Assembly (NCBI GenBank): GCA_947174235.1
Contig: CAMWID010000028.1
Span: 1-38,439, forward strand
DNA length: 38,439 nucleotides
Direction: 5' to 3'
DNA from: an uncultured Porphyromonadaceae bacterium
GTDB lineage: Bacteria; Bacteroidota; Bacteroidia; Bacteroidales; Muribaculaceae
Below, piece after piece: positions 14,536-23,700 of the stretch; position 1 is the first letter of the stretch, and every line of letters begins with the position of its first letter. Made by a program: the position numbers and the translations under genes. Below the pieces are notes generated by a model. That model saw nothing but the letters and a program-made list of their open reading frames with translations, did not search any database and was not told the DNA's origin.

Positions 14536-15840
14536 CTACCAGAGATTGCGTGTCGGCATTATCCCGCCATAGCGGTTGCGGAGACGCTCCACAAGTCGCT
14601 CAAGATCGCGAGAGAAATTATGCCCTGTCCATACACCGCTGTTGGTCAGCAAGACCCAACAGTCCCCGTCAGGGAATCTTTCCACCAAGGCATGCGTGGA
14701 ACTGAGAGTGCCGGTCCGGGTCCACCTGCCGTCGCGCCTGACTTCAACCCATCCCCTGCATATGTTGTCTTTTTCGTCATAAGCAGTAAGAGTGTTTATC
14801 CCCCACTGGCTAAGGATATTTTTCACTCCGGGCTCCCCGTCGATCGCAGCCACAAGCCTCGCTATGTCTGATGCGGGAGCGACCCATCCCCCCGCGCCAA
14901 GCAATCCGTTGACATTGCTTCCGCCATACACCCGCTCAACCATATTTCCACTACCGTTATATTCCTCCACAAGCTCATTGTCCGGAGGATAGTAACGCAC
15001 CTCCCTGTTATGCCTGTCGGCATAATAATTCGTGGCGGGACGGAACTGATACGCTCCTGCGGGTTCAAGCACCTCTTCCCTCACAAAATCCCAATAGCTT
15101 TTCCCACTCACCTTCTCAATCACCAACGAAAGAAGCATATAGCCGAAATTGCTGTAACGGCGTCCGGCGCCCGGAGTGAAACCGAGACGTCTTCCAAGCA
15201 CTATTTTCGTCAATTCTTCATTGGTAGGAGGTGTGGAAAGATGCTTTACCGCCATTATATCTTTTGTATTGAACATCGGATCGCCGGCTCCAAGCGTAAA
15301 ACCACCCTTGTGCTGGAGAAGATGGTCTACGGTGATGTCTCTCATCCTGAGGTCGCGCATGGAATTGGTATAAGCCGTGTCGTTGAGAATCCCTTCTTCT
15401 CCGAAAACCTTTGTGCCGAGACTCAGCTTTCCTTCCTCACAAAGCCTCATGATACCGACCGCAGTGACAAGTTTTGACACGGATGCCATGCGCATTATGG
15501 ATGAGGCATCCATCGGTATACCCGCATTTAGATCCGCCCAGCCATAACCTTTGGCATAAAGCAGGGAGTCATGGCGCGTGACTGCAAGCGAGATCCCTTT
15601 TATCTCCCATTTGTTTATAAACCGTTCTATCTCTGAATCCATTGATCTGAGCGCAGGGATATCCGACATGTTGTTGGAGAGCGTGTCGCTCCACGACACT
15701 CGGCTGAATTCTTCCGCGATATTATCTTTTTTCTCTCCCCACACCGGACCAAAGGCATATAACGTGTGAATCAAGACAAACACAATTATGGAAAAGGCGA
15801 TAAGCAACAATGTCCCTTTCCTTACATCCGATTTTTTCAT
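14536..15840 (-). CDS. Serine beta-lactamase-like hydrolase (class C/esterase family)
   Basis: A 434-residue penicillin-binding-like serine hydrolase. An N-terminal hydrophobic helix (residues 10-30) should export or anchor it, placing the catalytic domain in the periplasm. The nucleophile motif SxxK is Ser120-V-S-Lys123, the second motif is Tyr229-Ser-Asn231, and the third, normally HTG or KTG, is RTGTLSSTHA near residue 380. This family includes D-aminopeptidases, esterases and class C beta-lactamases. The enzyme is not a typical AmpC by length or motif three, so resistance should not be assumed; cell-wall peptide processing or ester hydrolysis is more likely. It is monocistronic, divergent from the UbiA-like gene, with a -7 box at 15961-15968. 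Confidence 0.85.
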   Translation of the reverse strand: MKKSDVRKGTLLLIAFSIIVFVLIHTLYAFGPVWGEKKDNIAEEFSRVSWSDTLSNNMSDIPALRSMDSEIERFINKWEIKGISLAVTRHDSLLYAKGYGWADLNAGIPMDASSIMRMASVSKLVTAVGIMRLCEEGKLSLGTKVFGEEGILNDTAYTNSMRDLRMRDITVDHLLQHKGGFTLGAGDPMFNTKDIMAVKHLSTPPTNEELTKIVLGRRLGFTPGAGRRYSNFGYMLLSLVIEKVSGKSYWDFVREEVLEPAGAYQFRPATNYYADRHNREVRYYPPDNELVEEYNGSGNMVERVYGGSNVNGLLGAGGWVAPASDIARLVAAIDGEPGVKNILSQWGINTLTAYDEKDNICRGWVEVRRDGRWTRTGTLSSTHALVERFPDGDCWVLLTNSGVWTGHNFSRDLERLVERLRNRYGGIMPTRNLW

Positions 15841-15960
15841 TGAGCCGTCAATTCTTTAGGTAGCTGACATAATTGATGGATATGGGGTGCCGCCGATGAC
15901 AACGCGCTTTTGACCGCACATATCGTGTCTCAAAGACAGCCGTTTCTCATAATCCGACTG

Positions 15961-15968
15961 CAAAGTTA
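15961..15968 (-). promoter_or_regulatory. -7 box for the serine hydrolase gene
   Basis: TAACTTTG on the minus strand is an exact -7 box. No good TTTG lies 19-21 bases upstream. Predicted start near 15954, with a leader of about 114 bases. Confidence 0.42.
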
Positions 15969-16082
15969 ATTATTATTCCCATAAAACAGACTCCCCTTAC
16001 GCGATTCGTCATTTTTAATCCGCCAACAACCAGCTGTCAAGAGTCCATAATTTTTGCTCATATTATTTTTTTTTCATAATTT

Positions 16083-16090
16083 TACATTTG
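16083..16090 (+). promoter_or_regulatory. -7 box for the UbiA-like gene
   Basis: TACATTTG matches TAnnTTTG. The nearest TTTG upstream (16053-16056) is 26 bases away, too far for the usual spacing, so support is weak. Confidence 0.3.
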
Positions 16091-16206
16091 AAGTCGGTTG
16101 ACTCCTCTTCTGATGCGTTGCAGACCCGTAACATTCCGGCATGACATTTGAAAGTCCCTATGGATGGAGTCTGTCTCGGACCTTTGTTTTTAATCTAAAT
16201 CTATAG

Positions 16207-17157
16207 ATGATGTCTCCCCGTAGATCCATTTTTTCATCACTCCGGTTGAGTTCTTTGATGCTGGGCATAGGTTGCGTGCTCGCGGGGACCGCATGTGCCG
16301 CATTGCATGGGAACACTGAAATCCTTCCCGCTTCAATATGCCTCATATTTGTAGTGTTCGCGCAGATGGCGGGAAATTTTTATTACAGATATTATGACCT
16401 GACAAATTCTCCGGGAGCAGGAATTTCTCAACGTCTTGAAGGACACTCGGCAAAAGACTCCGCTCTGATTCTAAAGGAATGCAGTTTCGCATGCGCGCTC
16501 CTTGCCGCAATGTCAGGAATGACCATCGCCGCGATGGGTGGAGTGCTGATTTTATCGGTAGGACTTTTCACATCCCTTATTGCCTGGCTGGGTCTCGGAG
16601 GTTCCGTTCCCCTCTTGCGCACTCCTTATGGAATCGTCTGTCCCTTCATTCTGTTTGGACCTATATGCGTGATCACGACATCCCTGCTCCAATCCATGCA
16701 TGAGGCGGAAGAACCGCTAAATTGGTTTGACATAGCTCCGGCACTGTATATGTCGATCGTCATGGGTCTGATGTGTGTCAACGCCACAATGCTGTATGGA
16801 TACGCCAATTATCATGCAGACAGACGCGATTCAAAACAGACATTGGCAGCCACTGTAGGAAGGAAGAAAACAAGGAGTGTATTTCTCGCCAACAGCGTGG
16901 TCGTAGCCGCAATATCCATCGCCATGTGCGTACAGCTTAACCTCGCTGTCAACGGAATTGACTTTATCCCGGCGGTCATCTGTTTCTCACTCAACATATA
17001 TATATGGCAACGAATGAAGAAAGAAAATGATACTCAACTCAGATCCCTTATCGACATGGGAAACTTCAACGTGCTCCTCATGGGGCTGATCTCCTTCATT
17101 ATATATGAACTTACAGGTGCTCCTGACGACAGCACTCTGACTTTCTTCGGTATCTGA
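16207..17157 (+). CDS. UbiA/MenA-superfamily membrane protein with altered Asp motifs
   Basis: A 316-residue polytopic membrane protein with about eight hydrophobic segments and the overall plan of MenA (dihydroxynaphthoate polyprenyltransferase). Motif 1, normally like NLANDYGD, reads N57-FYYRYY-D64: the catalytic Asp is Arg61 and its preceding Asn is Tyr60. Motif 2, normally like NNLRDxxxDxxxGKxTL, reads YAN201-YHAD205-RRDSKQTLAATVG: the first Asp is Asn201, while the second and the KxTL tail remain. So half of the Mg-diphosphate ligands are missing. It may be a diverged paralogue with a different substrate or no transferase activity. It is on the plus strand with the glycosyltransferase gene 65 bases downstream, so the two could be one operon. 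A second ATG lies immediately downstream at 16210. Confidence 0.72.
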   Translation: MMSPRRSIFSSLRLSSLMLGIGCVLAGTACAALHGNTEILPASICLIFVVFAQMAGNFYYRYYDLTNSPGAGISQRLEGHSAKDSALILKECSFACALLAAMSGMTIAAMGGVLILSVGLFTSLIAWLGLGGSVPLLRTPYGIVCPFILFGPICVITTSLLQSMHEAEEPLNWFDIAPALYMSIVMGLMCVNATMLYGYANYHADRRDSKQTLAATVGRKKTRSVFLANSVVVAAISIAMCVQLNLAVNGIDFIPAVICFSLNIYIWQRMKKENDTQLRSLIDMGNFNVLLMGLISFIIYELTGAPDDSTLTFFGI

Positions 17158-17222
17158 ATCATGATCCGCGGCAGACGAGTCAAACAATCCTGAGTCTCCG
17201 CCCCTCTAAATAATACATCACG

Positions 17223-18185
17223 ATGAATATTCCCTTTATCAATACCATAAGAAATATCAGAGAAAAACTATGGCACACAAAAGACATCCAGGCACAGCTG
17301 GAGAATCTCAAATTTGAAATTGCCAGATCCGGACTTCAGGAAAAAATCATGCACTCCACAAGAAGCGGAATCTCATCCACAAGATACTGCGGACATGACA
17401 TTGTCGTATCTTTAACCACTCACGGAAAACGCATCTATGACGTGGCTATAACGATCGAATCAATCATGCAGCAGACAATGCTTCCCAACAGGATAATCCT
17501 GAATATTGACAGATCTTTTGAAAACATACCATTGCCCTTGTCGTTGCAGCGGCAGACAACCCGAGGATTGGAAATAAGGACTGTAGACGACATTAAAAGC
17601 TACAAAAAATTAATACCTACCCTGCAAGCCTGTCCCGACGACATAATCATAACTATAGACGATGACCTTGTCTATGATTATGATATCATAGAACGCCTTT
17701 ACAGGTCGTATCTGCAACACCCTGACAGCATCAACGCCTTGCGTACCCACACCATCAGGTTCGGATCTGACGAGAAGCCCATGAAATATAACGACTGGTA
17801 TCTTGAAAAAGCCATTTCTCCGAATCCGTTCCATCTGTTTCCTACAACAGGCGGAGGGACACTTTTCCCTTCCGGCTGTTTCAACAATGAGATTTTCAAC
17901 CGGGATGTATTTACCCGAATATGTCCCACGGCAGATGATGTCTGGGTTCACGCGATGGCGGTCTTAAACGGCACCAAAATTGTCAAGGCGCTGTCAAGGT
18001 CCGACACGGGATGCGATTATCTGGTGAACCACAGGGTACAGGATATCGGACTACATCTTATAAACACCGGCACTATGCGTAATAACGACAGACAGATAGA
18101 AGCTGTCTACTCCCGCTACGGCATTTATGATCTGCTTAATCATTCTTGTGGAACCGCCTCATCAAGGATGTCGCGGGGCACATAG
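17223..18185 (+). CDS. GT-A-like glycosyltransferase, paralogue of the 1.0-kb gene
   Basis: A 320-residue protein. The first 55 or so residues are helical and charged (NIREKLWHTKDIQAQLENLK), possibly a coiled coil. The catalytic part begins at HDIVVSLTTHGKRI, carries KSYKKLIPTL and the acidic triad ITIDDDLVYDYD (Asp146-148), then GGGTLFPSGCF and PTADDVWVHAMAVLNG. These match the protein encoded at 1006-1803 in order and spacing; that protein lacks the N-terminal extension. The natural substrate is unknown. Its last 46 bases overlap the 3' end of the convergent gene at 18140-18433, so no terminator lies between them. Confidence 0.8.
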   Translation: MNIPFINTIRNIREKLWHTKDIQAQLENLKFEIARSGLQEKIMHSTRSGISSTRYCGHDIVVSLTTHGKRIYDVAITIESIMQQTMLPNRIILNIDRSFENIPLPLSLQRQTTRGLEIRTVDDIKSYKKLIPTLQACPDDIIITIDDDLVYDYDIIERLYRSYLQHPDSINALRTHTIRFGSDEKPMKYNDWYLEKAISPNPFHLFPTTGGGTLFPSGCFNNEIFNRDVFTRICPTADDVWVHAMAVLNGTKIVKALSRSDTGCDYLVNHRVQDIGLHLINTGTMRNNDRQIEAVYSRYGIYDLLNHSCGTASSRMSRGT

Positions 18186-18433
18186 TTTCCTGATTTTTTC
18201 TTGTTTCCGGTTCCGGATCTTTTTTTCTTAGCAGACGTGTCTTTGTTCTCTTTGTCAGGAGACTGAGGTTTTCCTCTCCCCTCAAGAAGCACCTCCACTT
18301 CCGCAGGGGTCACCGTCGATTCAGGACGTCCGCAGCGGGAAAGCCAGAACCCGCATCCGGTTATAAGCAACGCGAGAGCCGCGACAGCAATTATGCCGCG
18401 TCTCTCCGATGACGTGAACGAGTTTTTAGCCAT
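18140..18433 (-). CDS. Small membrane or lipoprotein downstream of tamL, unknown function
   Basis: A 97-residue protein that starts two bases after the tamL stop codon, so it is the last gene of the VanZ-tamB-tamL unit. The N-terminus SSERRGIIAVAALALLITGCGFWLSRC has a charged start, one hydrophobic stretch (residues 13-31) and a lipobox-like LITGC that might be a lipidation site; the hydrophobic run continues past the Cys, so a plain membrane anchor is equally possible. The rest is hydrophilic, with a Lys/Ser-rich linker (DTSAKKKRSGTGNKKKSG). I do not recognise the family. Its position suggests, weakly, a role with the TAM complex. Confidence 0.6.
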   Translation of the reverse strand: MAKNSFTSSERRGIIAVAALALLITGCGFWLSRCGRPESTVTPAEVEVLLEGRGKPQSPDKENKDTSAKKKRSGTGNKKKSGNYVPRDILDEAVPQE

Positions 18434-18435
18434 AA

Positions 18436-20751
18436 TCAGAATGGATAACCGATAGCCAGATGGAAAGCGAAAGCCTTCTTAAACGGGATATTGAAATATG
18501 CCCCCTGCTCATACGGGACATGCAACCCGTAGCCGAGATCTCCCCGGAGCACCATCATGCCGATATCTACACGCAGGCCAACGCCTGTGCCGAGGGCTAT
18601 GTCTCTAAGGAAAGTCTTTCCCCTGAGCTGTCCGCCGGGACGCAGGGGATCGTTCTTCAAAAGCCATATATTCCCCGCATCCAAAAACACAGCCCCGTGA
18701 AGCACACTCACGATTGGAAACCTGTATTCCGTATTAAGCTCGATCTTGAACGTACCCGTCTGATCGAAATATCCGTCGCGCAACGATGCCGGCGCCCGGT
18801 ATGAACCCGGACCTATCGACCTTACAGTAAATGCCCTTATCGAATTGGCGCCACCAATATAGAACTGTTCGGAATACGGCACCTCCTTCGAATTGCCATA
18901 GGCATGTTCCGCGCCTATAAGCGCCCTTGACACAAGCCATTGATCGGAACCTTTTATCAGCCGGCGGCTATACACCAACTGCGCCTGACCTTTGATGAAC
19001 TGGGAAAACGGGGTGCCGAACAACTTCTTCTCCCCTTTCACGCCACATGCCCTCCATATGGCGTCGAAGATATTGCCTGCCTCTGTCACCGTGAAAGTAA
19101 AATTGATCCCGTTAATCCGCGCCCTCTCAAGAAATTTATCAAGAGTGTAGGTGTAAGACATCTGTGGAATAAACTGGCTTTGGAAGCTCAACGCCACGGC
19201 TGGATTCTGTGCCATGATGGAGTCAAACTCGTGGGTGGTAGAGATAAGCTTATTGTATGTCAGTTTGAACGGGGTGAACTGGTTGACAGAATGTCTCGCG
19301 GATCGCCATTCATACGTTATGCCGGTATTGAATTCCGCCAGCTTGAAAAAATGTGGACGGTTGAGGATGCTTGCCCCGAGATTGATAGTAGTCCAGTTCA
19401 GTTCCCGGTTGGTACGTTTTATAAAATCAGGGGCAAGCAGACGCGGGAAGGCAAGTGAGGCGTTCAATCCGAACTCATAACTGTTGAACACACTCCCCCG
19501 GTTCCTGCCGGTCTGCCATTCGTAGGCGGCATTGAACTGCACACCAAGGCGCTCACCTCCGCCGAAGAGATTGTTGTGCGACAGCCCAAGTATAAGTCCC
19601 GGACCGAGGTAACTATTGGATTTCGAAGTGGCGTTCACCTCTATCGACGCTTCTATAGGCTGGTCAAACTGGCAGACTGTATACACGTCAAGAAGCGCGT
19701 TGCCCGGAGTAGTGTCTACCGGAACCGGCTGTATCTGTATGTTGCCGAATATTCCTAACCGTGACAGCCTTGTCTGTGTACGGTCCATGTCCCGCACGGA
19801 GAAAAGCTTACCTTTCCTGAAGGTGATGCAAGATGGGATAAGATTTTTACGAAGACGTGCCGGACGCATCACAATCACTTCTCCCTTTCTTGTCTGCATA
19901 GTGTCAGGAGTCCCCGGATAGGTCTGACTGTTGCGCAACACGGTGGTATATATGTTGCCCGTACGGTATGGCAGACGCGCCATCCTTGGCATATTGGCGG
20001 CAAGCGACAGCTTCAACGCTATGTTCCCCGGAGTGATAAGGGAATCGGCAAGAAACTCTATATACTCCGGACGGAAAAAATAATATCCCCTGTTGCGCAT
20101 GGCATTGGCTATCCTTATACGTTCCGCCGCAAGTGAATCCACACAGAAAATCTCACCCTTTTGCATATAAGGACTCTTCCTCGCCACCGAATCTATAAAA
20201 TTGCACAAAGGTTCCGGCTGTGACAGATAAACTATGGAGTCGATGCGGTATGGATCGGAAAGGTCTATCTTATAGTCCACCGACGCCTTCTTCTTGTTGC
20301 GTTTGCCATAGTCCACTTCATAGGAGGCTGACGAGCCGAAATATCCGTTATTGTCAAGGATCTGCTCCATTAGCTTTACGCGCATCTCGGGACGCACCTC
20401 GCTTATAAGCACCGGCTGTTTTACCAGCTTGTTGTAAAGCCAACCTCTTATTCCACCTGCGCTGTCATTCCAATTGTTGTAGACCCAAAGTCCGAGAGGT
20501 ATCTTTATAAACGGAGCGATGATATAATCATTCGGATCACAGTTGGCTGCCTCCTTAAGATTCGACATAAGATCGGCGGGAAGTTTTCCCTTGCTTCCTG
20601 AATCCATCGGGACTACGTCAAACCCACCCACACCTGTGTAGCGGATCTCTCCCGGTCCAAGACGTCTGGTCGTGGAACACGACACCCCCACAATACCCGT
20701 GATAACAGCGATACAAAGGGGCAGCAGAAACCGTGTCTTTCTATTTCTCAT
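18436..20751 (-). CDS. tamL: TamL: lipoprotein-type TamA/Omp85 outer-membrane assembly factor
   Basis: A 771-residue Omp85-family protein, the outer-membrane half of the translocation and assembly module. The signal peptide ends in a lipobox, VGVSC with Cys25, the hallmark of the Bacteroidota TamL form of TamA. POTRA-like domains occupy roughly residues 110-370 (for example RIDSIVYLSQ, FSVRDMDRTQTRLSRLGIFGNIQIQPVP), and a beta-barrel of about 400 residues follows. Barrel features include GGANSIRAFTVRSIGPG, an Omp85 IRGF-like loop, and a terminal aromatic residue, YPF. The gene overlaps the end of tamB by 11 bases, fitting co-translation with its partner. Confidence 0.9.
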   Translation of the reverse strand: MRNRKTRFLLPLCIAVITGIVGVSCSTTRRLGPGEIRYTGVGGFDVVPMDSGSKGKLPADLMSNLKEAANCDPNDYIIAPFIKIPLGLWVYNNWNDSAGGIRGWLYNKLVKQPVLISEVRPEMRVKLMEQILDNNGYFGSSASYEVDYGKRNKKKASVDYKIDLSDPYRIDSIVYLSQPEPLCNFIDSVARKSPYMQKGEIFCVDSLAAERIRIANAMRNRGYYFFRPEYIEFLADSLITPGNIALKLSLAANMPRMARLPYRTGNIYTTVLRNSQTYPGTPDTMQTRKGEVIVMRPARLRKNLIPSCITFRKGKLFSVRDMDRTQTRLSRLGIFGNIQIQPVPVDTTPGNALLDVYTVCQFDQPIEASIEVNATSKSNSYLGPGLILGLSHNNLFGGGERLGVQFNAAYEWQTGRNRGSVFNSYEFGLNASLAFPRLLAPDFIKRTNRELNWTTINLGASILNRPHFFKLAEFNTGITYEWRSARHSVNQFTPFKLTYNKLISTTHEFDSIMAQNPAVALSFQSQFIPQMSYTYTLDKFLERARINGINFTFTVTEAGNIFDAIWRACGVKGEKKLFGTPFSQFIKGQAQLVYSRRLIKGSDQWLVSRALIGAEHAYGNSKEVPYSEQFYIGGANSIRAFTVRSIGPGSYRAPASLRDGYFDQTGTFKIELNTEYRFPIVSVLHGAVFLDAGNIWLLKNDPLRPGGQLRGKTFLRDIALGTGVGLRVDIGMMVLRGDLGYGLHVPYEQGAYFNIPFKKAFAFHLAIGYPF

Positions 20752-23700
20752 AATCTTCTTCAGGTTTTGTAGCTACTGAATCTGTCTTTAATTTATCTCT
20801 ATCCGGCTTAGCCTCTTTCATTGATGACGTGAGCGGTTCTTTTTTACCTGACGGAACCGTGTCTCCCTTGACAACGGGGTCTTCCGGTTTCAAGGCTGAC
20901 GTATCCGCCTGAACAGAATCCGCAGACTCTTTTTCCGACGGCGGGGTATCCGGAATCGGTATACCTCTCCAGGTCTTGAGGTTGAACAGGTTTTTAAGGT
21001 TTGCAAGACGCCGTTTCATCACAAAACCTACGCCGGTCTCCGTGATCTCCCCTTCAAGAATGCTCTCATAACCCGTATGTCGGAAAAGACGCACATACAT
21101 TGTGGTATTGCTCGTCTGCTTGAGAATATATTCAAAGGATATGTCGCTTATCAGGTTCTCCGAGAAATTCTCGTCTGCCGAGGCGTCTGTGCTGTAGTTG
21201 CCTCCCACTGAAATCTTGAAGCGGTTGTCAAACAATGATTTTGACATGGAATAGCTATAACTCATCGCGCTTCCGGTCTCTCCGTTGACTGTTTTATTAT
21301 ATTGGTCGACTCCGAAACTCAGGTCTACCCCCTTGACATTGTTGGCGAGCCAGCTGTTGAGCTGGGATGTTAGCAATCCGTAAAGCTGCCCCTGCAAGAG
21401 ATCGCTGCTGGCGGTCTTCACGCCGTCGCCGCTATATTGTCCGGTGACAAGAAGGTTGATCGCCGCCATGCTCCTCTGGTCTGCACTCATCGACAGAAGC
21501 TGGTTCTGGATAGACATGTCATCGTCCGTGGAAAGATCAAACACCACTTTCGGAGATGAAAGCGTATTGCTGACTGCAAGCTTCACAAGGAAATTGACAA
21601 TTCGTGAATTGCCATCCTGAAGAAGATTTGCCTTGACGTCATCTGTGGCGGAAATGTTGAGAACGGGATTCATCAGGTCTCCGTTCCATTGTACGCTGCT
21701 GTTGGGATCAAATACAAATTTCTTCTCCCCCACCATGGGCACACTATATCTCACATATCCGTTGCCTAATGTCAACTGACCGTTAAGACGCATATCTCCC
21801 ATAAAGTTCTGGAAATAGTTGAGCGTACCTGACGGCGACAGCTCTACTTTTCCGTTGCCTGTGGTCGCAGAACCGGGGATATCCACCTCCACCTGCGTCC
21901 CCGGATCTATGGATAGTCCCGCCACTATTCTCATTGACATCATCGGAGCCACAGTGTCTGCCACAGCCACAGTGGCGGTATCATTGAAATTGACGAATTT
22001 CACCACTCCGCTCGCATCCTGCCGGGTAAGCTGCGTCGTGGTCGGTGATACAGAATAGGTGACATCCGTGTTAGACAGCACCTTTACGTCCGCATTGAGG
22101 TTCAGACGGTCAAGCGTCCCGGTGGCGGAAGCTTTCATGTCCATGAAAAGCTTTCCGTAAATCTCGCTCCGCGCTTTTTTATCATTGTTGATCAGCTGGA
22201 AGTTGCGGGCATTCATGTTCAGGTCAAACGCAATCGATGAAAACTTGCGGGCATCCACACTTCCGTCAAGAACCAGTGGATTTTTGTTGGCTCCCCAGAT
22301 ATCGAATTGATTTATCTTCACCACATTGTCCGCGACAATGAGCGAATCATCGCTGAATGTCACGGCAGACCCGATCATCGGCACGAACACTCCCACTGAA
22401 TCGCACGCGAGGCTTCCGTTCAGTATAGGAGAAGCAAACGATCCCGACATGTCAAGCTCGCCGTTAAGATAACCTGAAAGGCGTGCGACATCATTCCCGA
22501 GAAACGGATTTGCCACATACAGGGGGAATCTTGTCAGCTCGACACCCATTTTCTTCGGCACGAGGGCTCCAAGAGAATCCGGCACAAGCATCATTTTGCC
22601 GACCATCGCCTCCTGTTTATCAATGCTCAGTGTCAGCAACGCGCCCGTGGAGCCGTCGTTATTGCGCCCCGCCTTGACACCGAGATCAAAATCTCCGACG
22701 CGTAGCTTGTCGTATGTGAAGTCAGACACCCCGAGTGTTCCTCCTCCATATAGCCAGTCATTTATATAGCCCACATTGAGATCCGCGTTGACTGATGCGG
22801 TGACAGGAGGAGCGAACACTGACATACGCAGGAAATCCTGTATCTTGATATTGTTAAGCACGAGATGTACTTCATCATTCCCCCCCTTCCCCGTCTGCGT
22901 CTGCATAAGGATGCTGCTCTCTTTACTGCTTGCGGAGAGATTGGCATTGACATGATGGTTCAGCAGATTGAAATCAATATGGTTGTCACTGTTGAATTTC
23001 CACGGCAGATAGGCTATCACCGCCTTAAGGGGTGTGAAGTGGACAGATGCCACGGAATCAGTCACAGCTCCCGTCATACCGAGCCGGTATCCGGTCTCCC
23101 CTTTCTGATTCTTCTGGGTGACTGACAGAAGAATACGATTGGATCCCAGATACCCGTTAAGGTTCACGTCCGCGAAATCTGCAAGGGGATTATTGCTTCG
23201 GTTGCCCATATGCGCGTAATAATCAAGCAACTTGTCGCGTTGACGAAATTTAAGCGACAGCGTGTCAGCTCTCATGTCGCCGTTAGAGGCGTCAAGCAAT
23301 CCTATGGAGCCACGTATCAGGGAATCATTGGCAATATTAAGATACACAGTATCCATACTCATCCCGAAGGCATGAAGGTACTGTCCGAGCACACCTTTTC
23401 CCGAGGCATTGAATGCAAGCCCGAACGTTGGCAATGCCTGTTGAAGTCCCTCGACATCCAGATTGCGGCGTGCTATCTGGCGTGATACCGAATCTGACGT
23501 TTCCGTCATGGTCTTTATCAATTCCTGAAGCCCGACTGCGCTCGCGAACTCCATGCTCGCACGCTCGGCATCAACTCTGGCGGACACTTTGTCTCCTGTG
23601 GCTTTGAAAGAGGCAGCCATCCCTCCCGGGAGTGTAAACCGGTTTTCTCCGGAAGTCCATTCCATGTCATCAAGACGGATATTGGCATCATACAGCCATT

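Larger units (their letters stand above)
15841..16206. other. 366-base divergent intergenic region
   Basis: It separates the serine hydrolase (minus) from the UbiA-like gene (plus). It holds a -7 box for each direction and a T-rich stretch (about 16050-16080). No RNA gene or protein gene is seen. Confidence 0.6.
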
